A stretch of 27,454 nt of DNA from JANNNX01 sp031398745 (GTDB taxonomy: Bacteria > Actinomycetota > Acidimicrobiia > Acidimicrobiales > CADCSY01). Position 1 is the first letter of the stretch. Every line of letters begins with the position of its first letter. Location of the stretch: assembly GCA_031398745.1 (NCBI GenBank), contig JANNNX010000012.1, positions 1 to 27,454 on the forward strand, given 5' to 3'. Under the pieces are notes generated by a model. It did no database searches, had not been told where the DNA came from, and saw nothing but the letters and a program-made list of their open reading frames with translations. This document shows positions 1 through 7,617 of the stretch, one piece after another. A program made the translations under genes and the position numbers.

Positions 1-81
1 CGGCCCGCCCCCCCCCCCGCCCCGCCCCCAAACCCCCCCCCCCTGTTCTCCCCCCCCCCCCGCCACGGTGGGGAGGGAGGG
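1..81. other. C-rich low-complexity window edge
   Basis: This stretch is almost entirely runs of C broken by a few other bases, ending 3' of the antiporter stop codon. No gene, hairpin or promoter can be read from it. The opposite edge of the window (about 27400 onward) shows similar G/C homopolymers, so both are best read as poor-quality contig ends rather than biological repeats. Confidence 0.6.
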
Positions 82-2808
82 TCAGACGGCGGTGACGGCG
101 GCGGTGGCCGGCTCGTAGACGCGGCCGCGGCGCCAGGTGCGCTTGGTGGCCACCCCGTGGAGGAGGTAGCGCCGGACGGCGTCCTCGGCTTCGCCGTTCA
201 GTTTGCGACCGTCGGTGTCGACCAGCTCGAAGCGGTCGTCGGCCTCGCCCTCGACCCCGCCGATGGTCGCCGCCACCACCTCGGTGCCCGCCGCGGCCAG
301 AGCGGTGGCGATGACGTGAAGCAACTCGGGCCGGTCCGGCGCCTGCACCTCACACACGGTGTGCCAGGGCGAGGCCAACCGGTCGAAGGTGACCACGGCG
401 TCGGGCACTGGGGCCGCCGAGAGCTCGGAGGAGAACGCGGCGTGGATCGCCGACCCGAGACGCTCGGTGTCGGGCTTGGCCGCGCTGCGCACCCGGAACG
501 ATTCCAGCGCCACCCCGTCGGCCCAGGTGGCCACGATGGCCTCGGCCACGTCGAGCTCGTGGGCGGCCAGCACCCCGGTCACCGCGGCCAGGAGGCCGTG
601 GCGATCGCGGGCCGCGACATCGACCCACCAGGCGTCGCCCCCCGCCGCGGTGGCCCGCACGTGCACGTCGTGGCCCCGCAGCGGCGGGGTGAACAGCTCG
701 GCGTGGCGGGCGATGGCGGCCGCCGACTGACGCAGAACGTAGGGCCGGGGGGCCCGGGCGATGCGGTCGCGGACCGCCTCGTCGTCGCGGGCCATGGCCA
801 GGGCCTGGGTCCGGCGCCGTCCCAGCAGGTTGCGCGCCTCGACGCCGGTGAGTTCGTCATGCGCCAGAGCGTTCTGGACCAGGTCGTGGAGGTCACGGAG
901 TCGGGCCTGCTCCCAGCTGGCCCGCTCGGTCTCGACCAACGCCGACAGCACGTAGAGCGTGCGGGCGCGATCGGGGGTGTCGAGGTGCGAGGCCAGCGGG
1001 AGCACCGCGTCCTCGCCGAGCCCCCCGGCTCGGACCGCGGCGGCCCACAGCAGACCGCGGTCCCGCAGCAGAGCCACGATCGCCGCCCGGGTCTCGGCGT
1101 CGAGGCCGAGGCGGCGGACCACGGCATCGGCCACGGCGTCGCGCCGACCCACCGAGTCGGTGGCCTCGACCAGCAGCAGGGCGAGCAGCAACCGCTCCCG
1201 GTGCACGACCCGGTCGGCCTCCACGGCCAGGGGGTCTCCCGGGTCGAGCCCGCGCAGGCGCTCGAAGCCGACGAAGCGGTACGGGCCGAGGAGGTCGAGG
1301 GTGAATGGATCGGCCTGGCGAGCCCGGAGGGCGTCGGCCAGCTCGGGCAGGGCCGCGGCCAGGACTCCGGTGGTTTCGAGGAAGCGCCACGACCGGGGGT
1401 TTCCTCGCTCGATCACGTCGAGCAGGTCGTCGAGCACCGAGCCCCGCCACCGGTAGGCACTCTCGGGACGGCTGGCCAGCCAGCTCAGCAACTCGCCGCC
1501 CGGCTCGTTACGGCTGACGATCAACGCCGCGTCGAGCGCCACCGAAAGGGCCACGTCGTCGCCCGGCATCGCGGCCAGCTCGACGGTGCCCTCCCCCACC
1601 ACCAGCCAGCCGCCCGGGGGTCGAGCCTGGACGGCGGCCACCGCCGGCTGGGCGCCGGCCCGCAGCCGGCTGTAGCGGAGCTTGAGCAGATAGGGGGTGA
1701 CCAGCGTGGTGGCCAGAACGACCAAGAGGAGCGAGGCGTAGAGCTCGTCGCCCAGCACTCCGTTGGACAGGCCGATGGTGGCGAAGATGAGGCCGACCTC
1801 GCCCCGGGGCAGCATCCCGAGCCCGATGAGCATCTTGTCGCCCGGCGAGCCGACGGCACCACCGGCCGCCACCAGCTTGCCGATGACCGCCACCACCAGC
1901 AGCAAGCCCGCGTTGCGCAACACGGTGGCATCGGCGAAGGCGCTGACCTCGGCATCGATGCCGATGTGAAGGAAGAAGACCGGGATGAGCAGGTGGCCGA
2001 CGGGCGCCAGCTCTCGCTGGATGCGATCGGCCTGGTGGCTGCGGGTCAGGGCCAGGCCGGCGACGAAGGCCCCCACGATGGGGGCCAGCTGGGCGGCGTC
2101 GGCCAACAAGGCGAAGCCCAGGGTGAAGGCCAGGGCCAACGCGACGAGCGTCCCGGTCGAGCGCGACAGTCGGTCGACGGCGGTGAACAGCGGTCCGCTG
2201 ATCCGCAGGCCGGCGAGCCCCGACACCAGCAGGAAGCCAACCGCCACGGCGATGATCCCGGCCACCGACAGGGCCGACACGGAGCCCTCGGTGACCAGCC
2301 GGACCACAACGGTGAGGACCACCAGGCCCATCACGTCGTCGGCCACCGCCGCCCCCAGCACGATGCGGGCCTCGGTGGTGGCCAGGGCCCGGAGGTCGCC
2401 GAACACCCGGGCGGTGATGCCCACGCTGGTGGCGGTCAGGGCCGCCCCGATGAACAGCGAGGTGTTGAAGTCCTCTCCGAGCAGCGACATGGCGCCGAAG
2501 CCGAGCGCCATGGGCGCCACGACGCCCATGATGGCCACCAACATCGACGTTCGGCCGACCTTGCCCAACTCGGCGATGTCCATCTCCATGCCCACCTGCA
2601 GCAAGAGGATGATGACGCCGAGCTCGCCCAGGGTGCGGAGCACCTCGTCGTCGGCACCGACCATCCCCAGCACCGAGGGGCCGACGAGGACGCCGGCCAC
2701 GATCTCGCCGACGACCGCCGGGATGCCGAGACGCTCGGCCAGCTCGGCCGCGACCTTGGCCGCCACCAGCACGATGAGGATGTCGGTGAGGACGGAGCCG
2801 ATCTCCAT
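82..2808 (-). CDS. CPA2-type cation/proton antiporter fused to a GlnD-like HD and tandem ACT region
   Basis: The protein has 908 residues. Residues 1 to about 378 are a hydrophobic antiporter domain of the monovalent cation:proton antiporter-2 family, with 12-13 likely membrane helices. It carries the ion-binding pair in AVADDVMGLV (two Asp, as in electrogenic NapA-type exchangers) and the late motif LPRGEVGLI. No TrkA-N/RCK domain follows. Instead, residues about 440-690 align by eye with the region of GlnD after its nucleotidyltransferase: TTGVLAAALPEL, then an HD-like helical part, then PRPYVLRQS. In place of the HD metal-binding pair stands LLLVEATD, so the hydrolase is probably dead, and no nucleotidyltransferase is seen. 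Two ACT-like repeats follow, around 723-773 (DRHGLLAAVTGVLA) and 818-870 (DRPELLHVIATALA). GlnD ACT domains sense glutamine. Gating of ion exchange by glutamine is my inference, supported by the upstream amt gene. ATG start; the Shine-Dalgarno site is weak. Confidence 0.85.
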   Translation of the reverse strand: MEIGSVLTDILIVLVAAKVAAELAERLGIPAVVGEIVAGVLVGPSVLGMVGADDEVLRTLGELGVIILLLQVGMEMDIAELGKVGRTSMLVAIMGVVAPMALGFGAMSLLGEDFNTSLFIGAALTATSVGITARVFGDLRALATTEARIVLGAAVADDVMGLVVLTVVVRLVTEGSVSALSVAGIIAVAVGFLLVSGLAGLRISGPLFTAVDRLSRSTGTLVALALAFTLGFALLADAAQLAPIVGAFVAGLALTRSHQADRIQRELAPVGHLLIPVFFLHIGIDAEVSAFADATVLRNAGLLLVVAVIGKLVAAGGAVGSPGDKMLIGLGMLPRGEVGLIFATIGLSNGVLGDELYASLLLVVLATTLVTPYLLKLRYSRLRAGAQPAVAAVQARPPGGWLVVGEGTVELAAMPGDDVALSVALDAALIVSRNEPGGELLSWLASRPESAYRWRGSVLDDLLDVIERGNPRSWRFLETTGVLAAALPELADALRARQADPFTLDLLGPYRFVGFERLRGLDPGDPLAVEADRVVHRERLLLALLLVEATDSVGRRDAVADAVVRRLGLDAETRAAIVALLRDRGLLWAAAVRAGGLGEDAVLPLASHLDTPDRARTLYVLSALVETERASWEQARLRDLHDLVQNALAHDELTGVEARNLLGRRRTQALAMARDDEAVRDRIARAPRPYVLRQSAAAIARHAELFTPPLRGHDVHVRATAAGGDAWWVDVAARDRHGLLAAVTGVLAAHELDVAEAIVATWADGVALESFRVRSAAKPDTERLGSAIHAAFSSELSAAPVPDAVVTFDRLASPWHTVCEVQAPDRPELLHVIATALAAAGTEVVAATIGGVEGEADDRFELVDTDGRKLNGEAEDAVRRYLLHGVATKRTWRRGRVYEPATAAVTAV

Positions 2809-2868
2809 GGGGGTCCCAGGTCTTCTGTGTTCAGGGCCAGTTCAGATCGAAGGGCCCGGCGGACGTGG

Positions 2869-2902
2869 GACGGGCGGGCACGGCGAACCGTGCCCGCCCG
2901 TC
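2869..2902 (-). terminator. Perfect 15-bp hairpin between amt and the antiporter gene
   Basis: GACGGGCGGGCACGG at 2869-2883 pairs perfectly with 2888-2902 around a CGAA loop (as written on the plus strand). It begins 22 bp after the amt stop codon and leaves about 60 bp before the antiporter start. There is no U tract, which is common for hairpins in very GC-rich genomes. It may end most amt transcripts, letting only read-through reach the antiporter, or it may stabilise the amt mRNA 3' end. Confidence 0.6.
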
Positions 2903-2924
2903 GAAGGATGGGTGTGCGTCGGGC

Positions 2925-4481
2925 TCAGTGGCCAGCGCCGGTGGACTCCTCCCGGGTGGGGCTGACTCCGGCGTGCTCGACCAGCGCCTCGACCTCCATG
3001 AACTCGGGGTAGGCCAGGGCGCCCATCTCGGGCAGGTCCATACCCGCCATCTCCATCTCGGCCGAGGGACGGATACCGCCCTTCATCACCGCGTTCTGGA
3101 TCTTGAAGAACGCGTAGGCGATGCCGAAGATCACCGTCCAGATGACGACCACACCGATGGCCTGAGCGGCCAGCTGGCGGGCGCCGAGGGAGGCGTCGTA
3201 GAAGAGGCCGGTGATGCCCAGAGCCGACGCGGCCGGTCCCTCGGTGGTCAGGTTCCAGCCGGCGCCGTAGGTGCCGTTGGAGAACAGCCCCACACACAGC
3301 ACGCCGAAGGTGCCGTTGACACCGTGGACAGCCACCGCACCCACCGGGTCGTCGACCTTCAGCACCTTCTCGATGAAGGTGGCGGCGTAGATCACCAGCA
3401 CACCGGCGATGGCACCGATGAGGGCAGCGGCCCACGGGTCGACGAAGGCACAGGGGGCGGTGATCGCCACCAGGCCGGCCAACATGCCGTTGACCATCAT
3501 CCCGGGGTCGGGCTTGCCCCAGCGCCACATGAGCCAGAACATCGCCGAGGTGGCGCCGAAGGCACCGGCCAGGGCGGTGTTGACGGCGACCACTGCCAAC
3601 TGGATGTCGGTGGCGGCCAGCGTCGAGGCGGCGTTGAAGCCAAACCACCCGAACAGAAGGATGAAGCAGCCGAGCATGGCCATCGGGATGTGGTGGCCGG
3701 GCAGCGTGTTGGGCGACCCGTCCTTGCCGAACTTCCCGATGCGAGGACCCAGCACCAAGGCGCCGGCCAGACCGGCCACCCCACCCACGGCGTGGACGAC
3801 GCCGGAGCCGGCGAAGTCGACGTACCCGAAGCCCAGGTCCATGCTGTTGCCAAGCTGGCTGAGCCAGCCGCCGCCCCAGGTCCAGGCCCCGAAGATCGGG
3901 TAGTAGATGGCCCCGCAGAACAGGCCCCAGCCGACGAACGCCTTCCACTTCCAGCGCTCGGCCATGGCCCCGGTGGGGATGGTGGCCACGGTGTCCATGA
4001 AGGCCACCATGTAGAAGAAAAAGCCGGCGACCGCCGCTCCCCCGGCCTTGCCGATGTCGGTCAGCGCCCAGCCGCCCTCCCACAGGAAGACCCAGCTGCC
4101 CGAACCGATCAGCGGGCCGCCAACCGGACCGGAGTAGCCGAAGTCGTAGCCCGGCAGCACGTAGCTGTAGCCGCCGAACATGAGGGCATAGCCGACCAGG
4201 AAGTAGCCGACGAAGCCGAGGCCGAAGATGGCGAAGTTGGTCGAGATGACGTGGGCGGCGTGCTTGGCCCGGCAGAAGCCGGTCTCGACCAGGGCGAAGC
4301 CGGCCTGCATGAACACCACGAGGACGGCGCCGATGACGATCCACAGCAGGTTCACCTGCTGGCCCATGGCGGTGACGCTCTCGGTGGTGGCCGGCTCGGC
4401 CTCAGCCGCCGACGCCACCCCGGAGGTCGCCAGCACGCCGAGCAACGCCAGACCGGCGCCGACGAGCAGCTTGCGTCGCAT
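2925..4481 (-). CDS. amt: Ammonium channel/transporter, Amt family
   Basis: This 518-residue membrane protein conducts ammonium across the cytoplasmic membrane. Residues 1-25 form a cleavable signal peptide ending VASAA, as in E. coli AmtB. The body has about eleven membrane helices. The twin pore histidines are H230 (in SGVVHAVGG) and H386 (in VAVHGVNG). W200 in FGAWTW matches the ammonium-binding Trp of AmtB. The C-terminal tail keeps the Amt signature region (MAGMDLPEMGALAY), the part that contacts PII in other bacteria. I chose the ATG at 4481 because it starts the signal peptide and follows a purine-rich GAAGGGGGG; an upstream TTG at 4517 is less likely. No PII gene (glnK/glnB) lies next to it. 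The downstream same-strand gene is instead the antiporter with a GlnD-like tail, suggesting a shared nitrogen-related role. Confidence 0.95.
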   Translation of the reverse strand: MRRKLLVGAGLALLGVLATSGVASAAEAEPATTESVTAMGQQVNLLWIVIGAVLVVFMQAGFALVETGFCRAKHAAHVISTNFAIFGLGFVGYFLVGYALMFGGYSYVLPGYDFGYSGPVGGPLIGSGSWVFLWEGGWALTDIGKAGGAAVAGFFFYMVAFMDTVATIPTGAMAERWKWKAFVGWGLFCGAIYYPIFGAWTWGGGWLSQLGNSMDLGFGYVDFAGSGVVHAVGGVAGLAGALVLGPRIGKFGKDGSPNTLPGHHIPMAMLGCFILLFGWFGFNAASTLAATDIQLAVVAVNTALAGAFGATSAMFWLMWRWGKPDPGMMVNGMLAGLVAITAPCAFVDPWAAALIGAIAGVLVIYAATFIEKVLKVDDPVGAVAVHGVNGTFGVLCVGLFSNGTYGAGWNLTTEGPAASALGITGLFYDASLGARQLAAQAIGVVVIWTVIFGIAYAFFKIQNAVMKGGIRPSAEMEMAGMDLPEMGALAYPEFMEVEALVEHAGVSPTREESTGAGH

Positions 4482-4567
4482 CAGGAAGCCCCCCTTCGAC
4501 GGTGGGAGACGGAGCAAACACGGTGCATCGAGGTTCCTTTCGGGAGTGTGAGCGCTGACGCCGTTGT

Positions 4568-4598
4568 CAGGTGGTCATCTGACCTGTGACTGAACCTA
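4568..4598 (-). promoter_or_regulatory. Possible amt promoter -10 with a dyad at the start region
   Basis: On the minus strand TAGGTT (4598-4593) fits the actinobacterial -10 pattern TANNNT, about 110 bp before amt. Immediately downstream CAGGT (4568-4572) and ACCTG (4582-4586) form an inverted repeat with a nested GGTC/GACC. A repressor site overlapping the transcription start is possible. It does not resemble the GlnR or AmtR consensus sites I know, and no convincing -35 is visible. The rest of 4482-4712 holds nothing else I can name. Confidence 0.25.
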
Positions 4599-4712
4599 GG
4601 AAGGGGCGGTCACGGGTTGGTCTCCGCTGGGTGAACAACGTCCTTCCGCTGTCTTTCGTCAATCTGTCCGGGCCACGACCGCTTGGCGGGATTCGTGCGC
4701 CAGACTCTGGCC

Positions 4713-4934
4713 ATGCCCGACGAGCTGCCTCAGATCGACCCCCGCCGGGTGCGATTTGGCCTTGCCCTGGTCACCGTGGTGTTCCTGGTCGCCCTGGTCC
4801 TGCTGGTGACGATCGATGACACCCTCGGCCGGGCGGTGATGGCCGCCATCGTGGTGGTGGCGGTGGTGCGGGCGTTCCTGCTCATGCGCCAGGCCCGCGG
4901 CGACGCCGCCACCCGGCGAGCCGCCGGCGACTGA
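4713..4934 (+). CDS. Small two-helix membrane protein of unknown function
   Basis: This 73-residue protein has a short charged N-terminus (MPDELPQIDPRRVRFG), then two hydrophobic segments, about residues 15-36 and 39-60, separated by a brief polar turn (IDDTLGR). It ends in a basic and alanine-rich tail (RQARGDAATRRAAGD). A positive-inside reading puts both ends in the cytoplasm. I do not recognise a family. The ATG at 4713 is chosen over an in-frame TTG at 4683 because the extra ten residues look non-conserved. It lies divergent from amt across a gap of about 230 bp and about 60 bp ahead of the EAL gene, so it could be co-transcribed with either the EAL gene or nothing. Its coding status rests on the clean membrane-segment pattern only. 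Confidence 0.6.
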   Translation: MPDELPQIDPRRVRFGLALVTVVFLVALVLLVTIDDTLGRAVMAAIVVVAVVRAFLLMRQARGDAATRRAAGD

Positions 4935-4991
4935 GGCGGGTCGCGGGTTGGCTCGAGGCAGCGAACGTCAAGGTCGGCCCGCCGGTTGCCG

Positions 4992-6293
4992 ATGCAGAAC
5001 ACGGTGCGAACCGTGACTGACGGAACCTGGTCCCCGGACCAGCACCCGACTCCAGCGCCGACGGCCGGGGATTCCGCGATCAGCCTCGACGAGGTCCTCG
5101 ATCAGGGTCTGCTGCGCTCCGTCTACCAGCCGATCGTCGACCTCGACACCGGCCTCACAGTCGCTTGCGAGGCCCTCGCCCGGGGCCCCCGGGGCACGGC
5201 CCTCGAGCTGCCCCACGATCTGTTCAGGGTGGCCGCCGCGGAGCGGCGGGTCACCATCCTCGACCAGGCCTGTCGGCGGGTGGCGGTGGCCGGAGCGGTG
5301 GCGGGTGGCCTCAGCGTGCCGCTGTTCGTCAACGTCGAGCCCTCGACCCTGGGGCCGGCCGACGAAGGTGCCATCGAACGACTTGCGCTCGATGCCGCAG
5401 GGTTGCACCTGGTGCTGGAGCTGACGGAGCGGGCCATCGCATCCCGTCCGGCCGACCTCCTGGCGGCGGTGGCCTTCGCCCGAGCGCACGGATGGGGCGT
5501 GGCGATAGACGACGTCGGCGCCGACCCTCACTCACTGGCCCTCATGCCCTTCATCGCTCCCGACGTCATCAAGCTCGACCTGCGGCTGATCCAGGACCGG
5601 CCGACCGAGCAGGTGGCGGCGATCATGACCGCCGTGCTGGCCGAGACCGAGCGGACCGGAGCGGCGGTGCTGGCCGAGGGCATCGAGACCCTCGAGCACC
5701 TCGATCGGGCCCGGACGATGGGGGCGGTCCTGGGACAGGGCTACCTCTTCGGGCGGCCGTCACCCACGCTGCCCACCGCCACCGGAGCCTGGGCCCGGCC
5801 GACAGTCTCGGTCGCCGCCCCGGAGGCCACGCCCTACACCGTGGTCGCGGCCGAGCGGGACGTGCGGCGCTCGACCAAGGCCATGCTGGTGGCCATGTCG
5901 ATCCACCTCGAGGCCCAGGCCCGAGGCATCGTGGGCGGGGCGGTGATCCTCAGTGCCTTCCAGGACGCCGAGCACTTCACGGCGGCCACCGCTCAGCGCT
6001 ATGGCCACCTGGCCGCCGACTGCCCTCTGGTCGCAGCCGTGGGCGTGGGCCTGGCGCCGGAGCCCGTGGCCGGCGTGCGCGGCGCCACCATCGCCACCGG
6101 CGACCCCCTGGTCGACGAGTGGTCGGTGGTGGTAGTGGCCAACCACTACACCGCCGCCCTCGTGGCCCGCGACCTCGGTGACCGTGGCCCTGAGCGCGAC
6201 CGCCGATTCGACTACGCGGTGACCCATGACCGAGACCTGGTGCTGCGGGCCGCTCGCTCGCTCCTGGCCCGCATCGTCCCCACCGGCGGCTGA
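4992..6293 (+). CDS. c-di-GMP phosphodiesterase, EAL domain with C-terminal DICT sensory domain
   Basis: The protein has 433 residues and no membrane segment, so it is cytoplasmic. The EAL domain spans about residues 35-260. All the usual catalytic and metal residues can be seen: the EAL motif in CEALARGP, Asn in FVNVEP, Glu in LELTER, the Asp pair in IDDVGAD, Lys in VIKLDLR, Glu in AEGIET and Gln in GQGYLFGRP. It should therefore hydrolyse c-di-GMP to pGpG. The last 160 residues match the DICT sensory domain by pattern (KAMLVAMSIHLE, then FQDAEHFTAATAQRYGHLA, GDPLVDEW and a late FDYAVTHD). This domain pairs with c-di-GMP enzymes in Actinobacteria; its signal is unknown. I take ATG 4992 as the start, although TTG 4986 and later GTG codons are possible because no clear ribosome-binding site is seen. 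A diguanylate cyclase gene lies 1.3 kb downstream on the other strand. Confidence 0.9.
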   Translation: MQNTVRTVTDGTWSPDQHPTPAPTAGDSAISLDEVLDQGLLRSVYQPIVDLDTGLTVACEALARGPRGTALELPHDLFRVAAAERRVTILDQACRRVAVAGAVAGGLSVPLFVNVEPSTLGPADEGAIERLALDAAGLHLVLELTERAIASRPADLLAAVAFARAHGWGVAIDDVGADPHSLALMPFIAPDVIKLDLRLIQDRPTEQVAAIMTAVLAETERTGAAVLAEGIETLEHLDRARTMGAVLGQGYLFGRPSPTLPTATGAWARPTVSVAAPEATPYTVVAAERDVRRSTKAMLVAMSIHLEAQARGIVGGAVILSAFQDAEHFTAATAQRYGHLAADCPLVAAVGVGLAPEPVAGVRGATIATGDPLVDEWSVVVVANHYTAALVARDLGDRGPERDRRFDYAVTHDRDLVLRAARSLLARIVPTGG

Positions 6294-6340
6294 CCGAGCA
6301 AGCCCAGCCCTTCCGGTGGGGGGTGACCCACGTCGGAACG

Positions 6341-6346
6341 TAGGGT
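6341..6346 (+). promoter_or_regulatory. Leaderless-type -10 hexamer TAGGGT for the monooxygenase
   Basis: TAGGGT stands exactly six bases before the GTG start at 6353. A transcript starting about seven bases after this hexamer would begin at the start codon, as in leaderless actinobacterial mRNAs. The same hexamer with the same spacing occurs before the gene at 23622. No clear -35 is seen. Confidence 0.4.
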
Positions 6347-6352
6347 GACGAC

Positions 6353-7582
6353 GTGAGCAACACGTCGAGCAAGGCCGACCACCCCGTCCTCGTCGTGGGC
6401 GCCGGCCCGGTGGGCCTGAGCGCCGCCCTTGGCCTGCGGTCCCACGGCGTGGCGGTCACCGTCCTCGAAGCCGGGCCCGAGGGGCGGCCCCGCCCCGGTA
6501 GCCGCGCCATCTTCCTGCACCGCCAGACCATCGAGCGCCTGGAGCAAGCCTTTCCCGGCCTGGGCTGGGAGGTCGTCGCCCACGGTGTCGAGTGGCGCAC
6601 CAAGCGCACCTTCTGGGGCGATCGCCAGGTCTACGCCCGCAGCTACTCGGCCCCGCCCCAGGGCGTCCTCCCCCACTCGACCAACATCTCCCAGCGCGAC
6701 ACCGAGGCGCTGATGTTCGACGCCTGCAAGCGGGTCGGCGTCGAGTTCGCCTGGGATGCCGAGGTGACGGCGGTCGAGACGACCCCCACGGGCGTCACCC
6801 TGACCACCACCAACGGCGCCACCTGGCAGGCCCAGTACGTCATCGGGGCCGATGGCTCCCGCTCGGGCACCCGCAAGGGGCTCGGGATCGAGATGTCCGG
6901 CAGCCGCTCCGAGCACTCCTACATCGTGGTCGACGTGGCCGAGGACCCCGACCAACCCCTCCCCCTGGAGCGACTCTTCTATTACCAGCACCCGGCGGTC
7001 GGTGGCCGCAACGTGATGATGGTGCCCTTTGCCGGCGGCTGGCGGGCCGACCTGCAATGCCACGACGACGACGACCCGGAGGAGTGGAGCGACGAGGCCG
7101 GCGTGCAGGGCTGGATCGCCAAGGTCATGCCCGAGCGCTACGCCGAGCGCACCACCTGGGTGTCGAGCTACCAGTTCCTCCAGTTGGTGGCCGACGCCTT
7201 CACCGACGAGCACCGTCGGGTCCTGCTGGCCGGCGAGGCGTCGCACCTGTTCGCTCCCTTCGGCGCCCGCGGCCTCAACTCCGGGGTGCCCGACGCCCTG
7301 GCCGCGGCCAAGGCCGTCGCCCTCGCGCTGGGTGCCACCAACCCGGCCGCAGCCGACGGCGCGGTGGACGAGTTCGCCGCCATCCGGCGGGGGGCGGCCC
7401 TGCACAACCGCCAGGCGGCGAGCATCGCCCTGAAGTACCTGCGGGCCTCCGACCTTCGGACCCGGCTCCTCCAGCGGGGGGCGGCCGAGCTGGCCCGGGT
7501 CTGGGAGCCGGCCGGCAAGTGGCTCGACCAGGCCCCCTACGCGACGTCGGTGGGCCCCGCCACCCAGACCGGCATCTACTGA
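6353..7582 (+). CDS. FAD-dependent monooxygenase (PheA/TfdB-like aromatic hydroxylase family)
   Basis: The protein has 409 residues. The N-terminus has the dinucleotide-binding fold motif VLVVGAGPVGLSAALG, followed at the end of the second strand by the acid in VTVLEAG. The middle has the family DG motif, in VIGADGSRSGTRKG. The third motif, normally GD in GDAAHxxPPxGGxGxN, reads AGEASHLFAPFGARGLNSG. The ribityl-contacting Asp is therefore Glu here. The enzyme should be an NAD(P)H-dependent flavoprotein hydroxylase, but the substrate cannot be told. No dioxygenase or ring-cleavage gene lies nearby, so it is not part of a visible aromatic pathway. GTG start, six bases after a TAGGGT hexamer, suggesting a leaderless mRNA. 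It converges with the GGDEF gene, with only 19 bp between stop codons. Confidence 0.9.
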   Translation: MSNTSSKADHPVLVVGAGPVGLSAALGLRSHGVAVTVLEAGPEGRPRPGSRAIFLHRQTIERLEQAFPGLGWEVVAHGVEWRTKRTFWGDRQVYARSYSAPPQGVLPHSTNISQRDTEALMFDACKRVGVEFAWDAEVTAVETTPTGVTLTTTNGATWQAQYVIGADGSRSGTRKGLGIEMSGSRSEHSYIVVDVAEDPDQPLPLERLFYYQHPAVGGRNVMMVPFAGGWRADLQCHDDDDPEEWSDEAGVQGWIAKVMPERYAERTTWVSSYQFLQLVADAFTDEHRRVLLAGEASHLFAPFGARGLNSGVPDALAAAKAVALALGATNPAAADGAVDEFAAIRRGAALHNRQAASIALKYLRASDLRTRLLQRGAAELARVWEPAGKWLDQAPYATSVGPATQTGIY

Positions 7583-7586
7583 CGAA

Positions 7587-7617
7587 TCGCTCGAGCGACC
7601 CTCAGTCCGCTCGAGCG
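7587..7617. repeat. Two self-complementary CGCTCGAGCG boxes between convergent stops
   Basis: TCGCTCGAGCGA (7587-7598, a perfect palindrome) and CGCTCGAGCG (7608-7617) recur 20 bp apart, each followed by ACC. The second box lies in the last codons of the GGDEF gene. They sit where two convergent transcripts end, so a bidirectional stop or a protein-binding pair is possible. Neither has a U tract. Confidence 0.4.

Noticed and set aside
1..60. C-tract as a biological repeat or origin feature
   Set aside because: Both window edges show irregular C/G homopolymers, which is better explained by poor sequence at contig ends.
157..3012. Long plus-strand open frame opposite the antiporter, and similar long frames opposite amt, Ppx/GppA and secA
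   Set aside because: They are His/Gly/Gln/Arg-rich with no family motifs, as expected on the reverse strand of GC-rich genes; the minus-strand frames hold clear conserved proteins.
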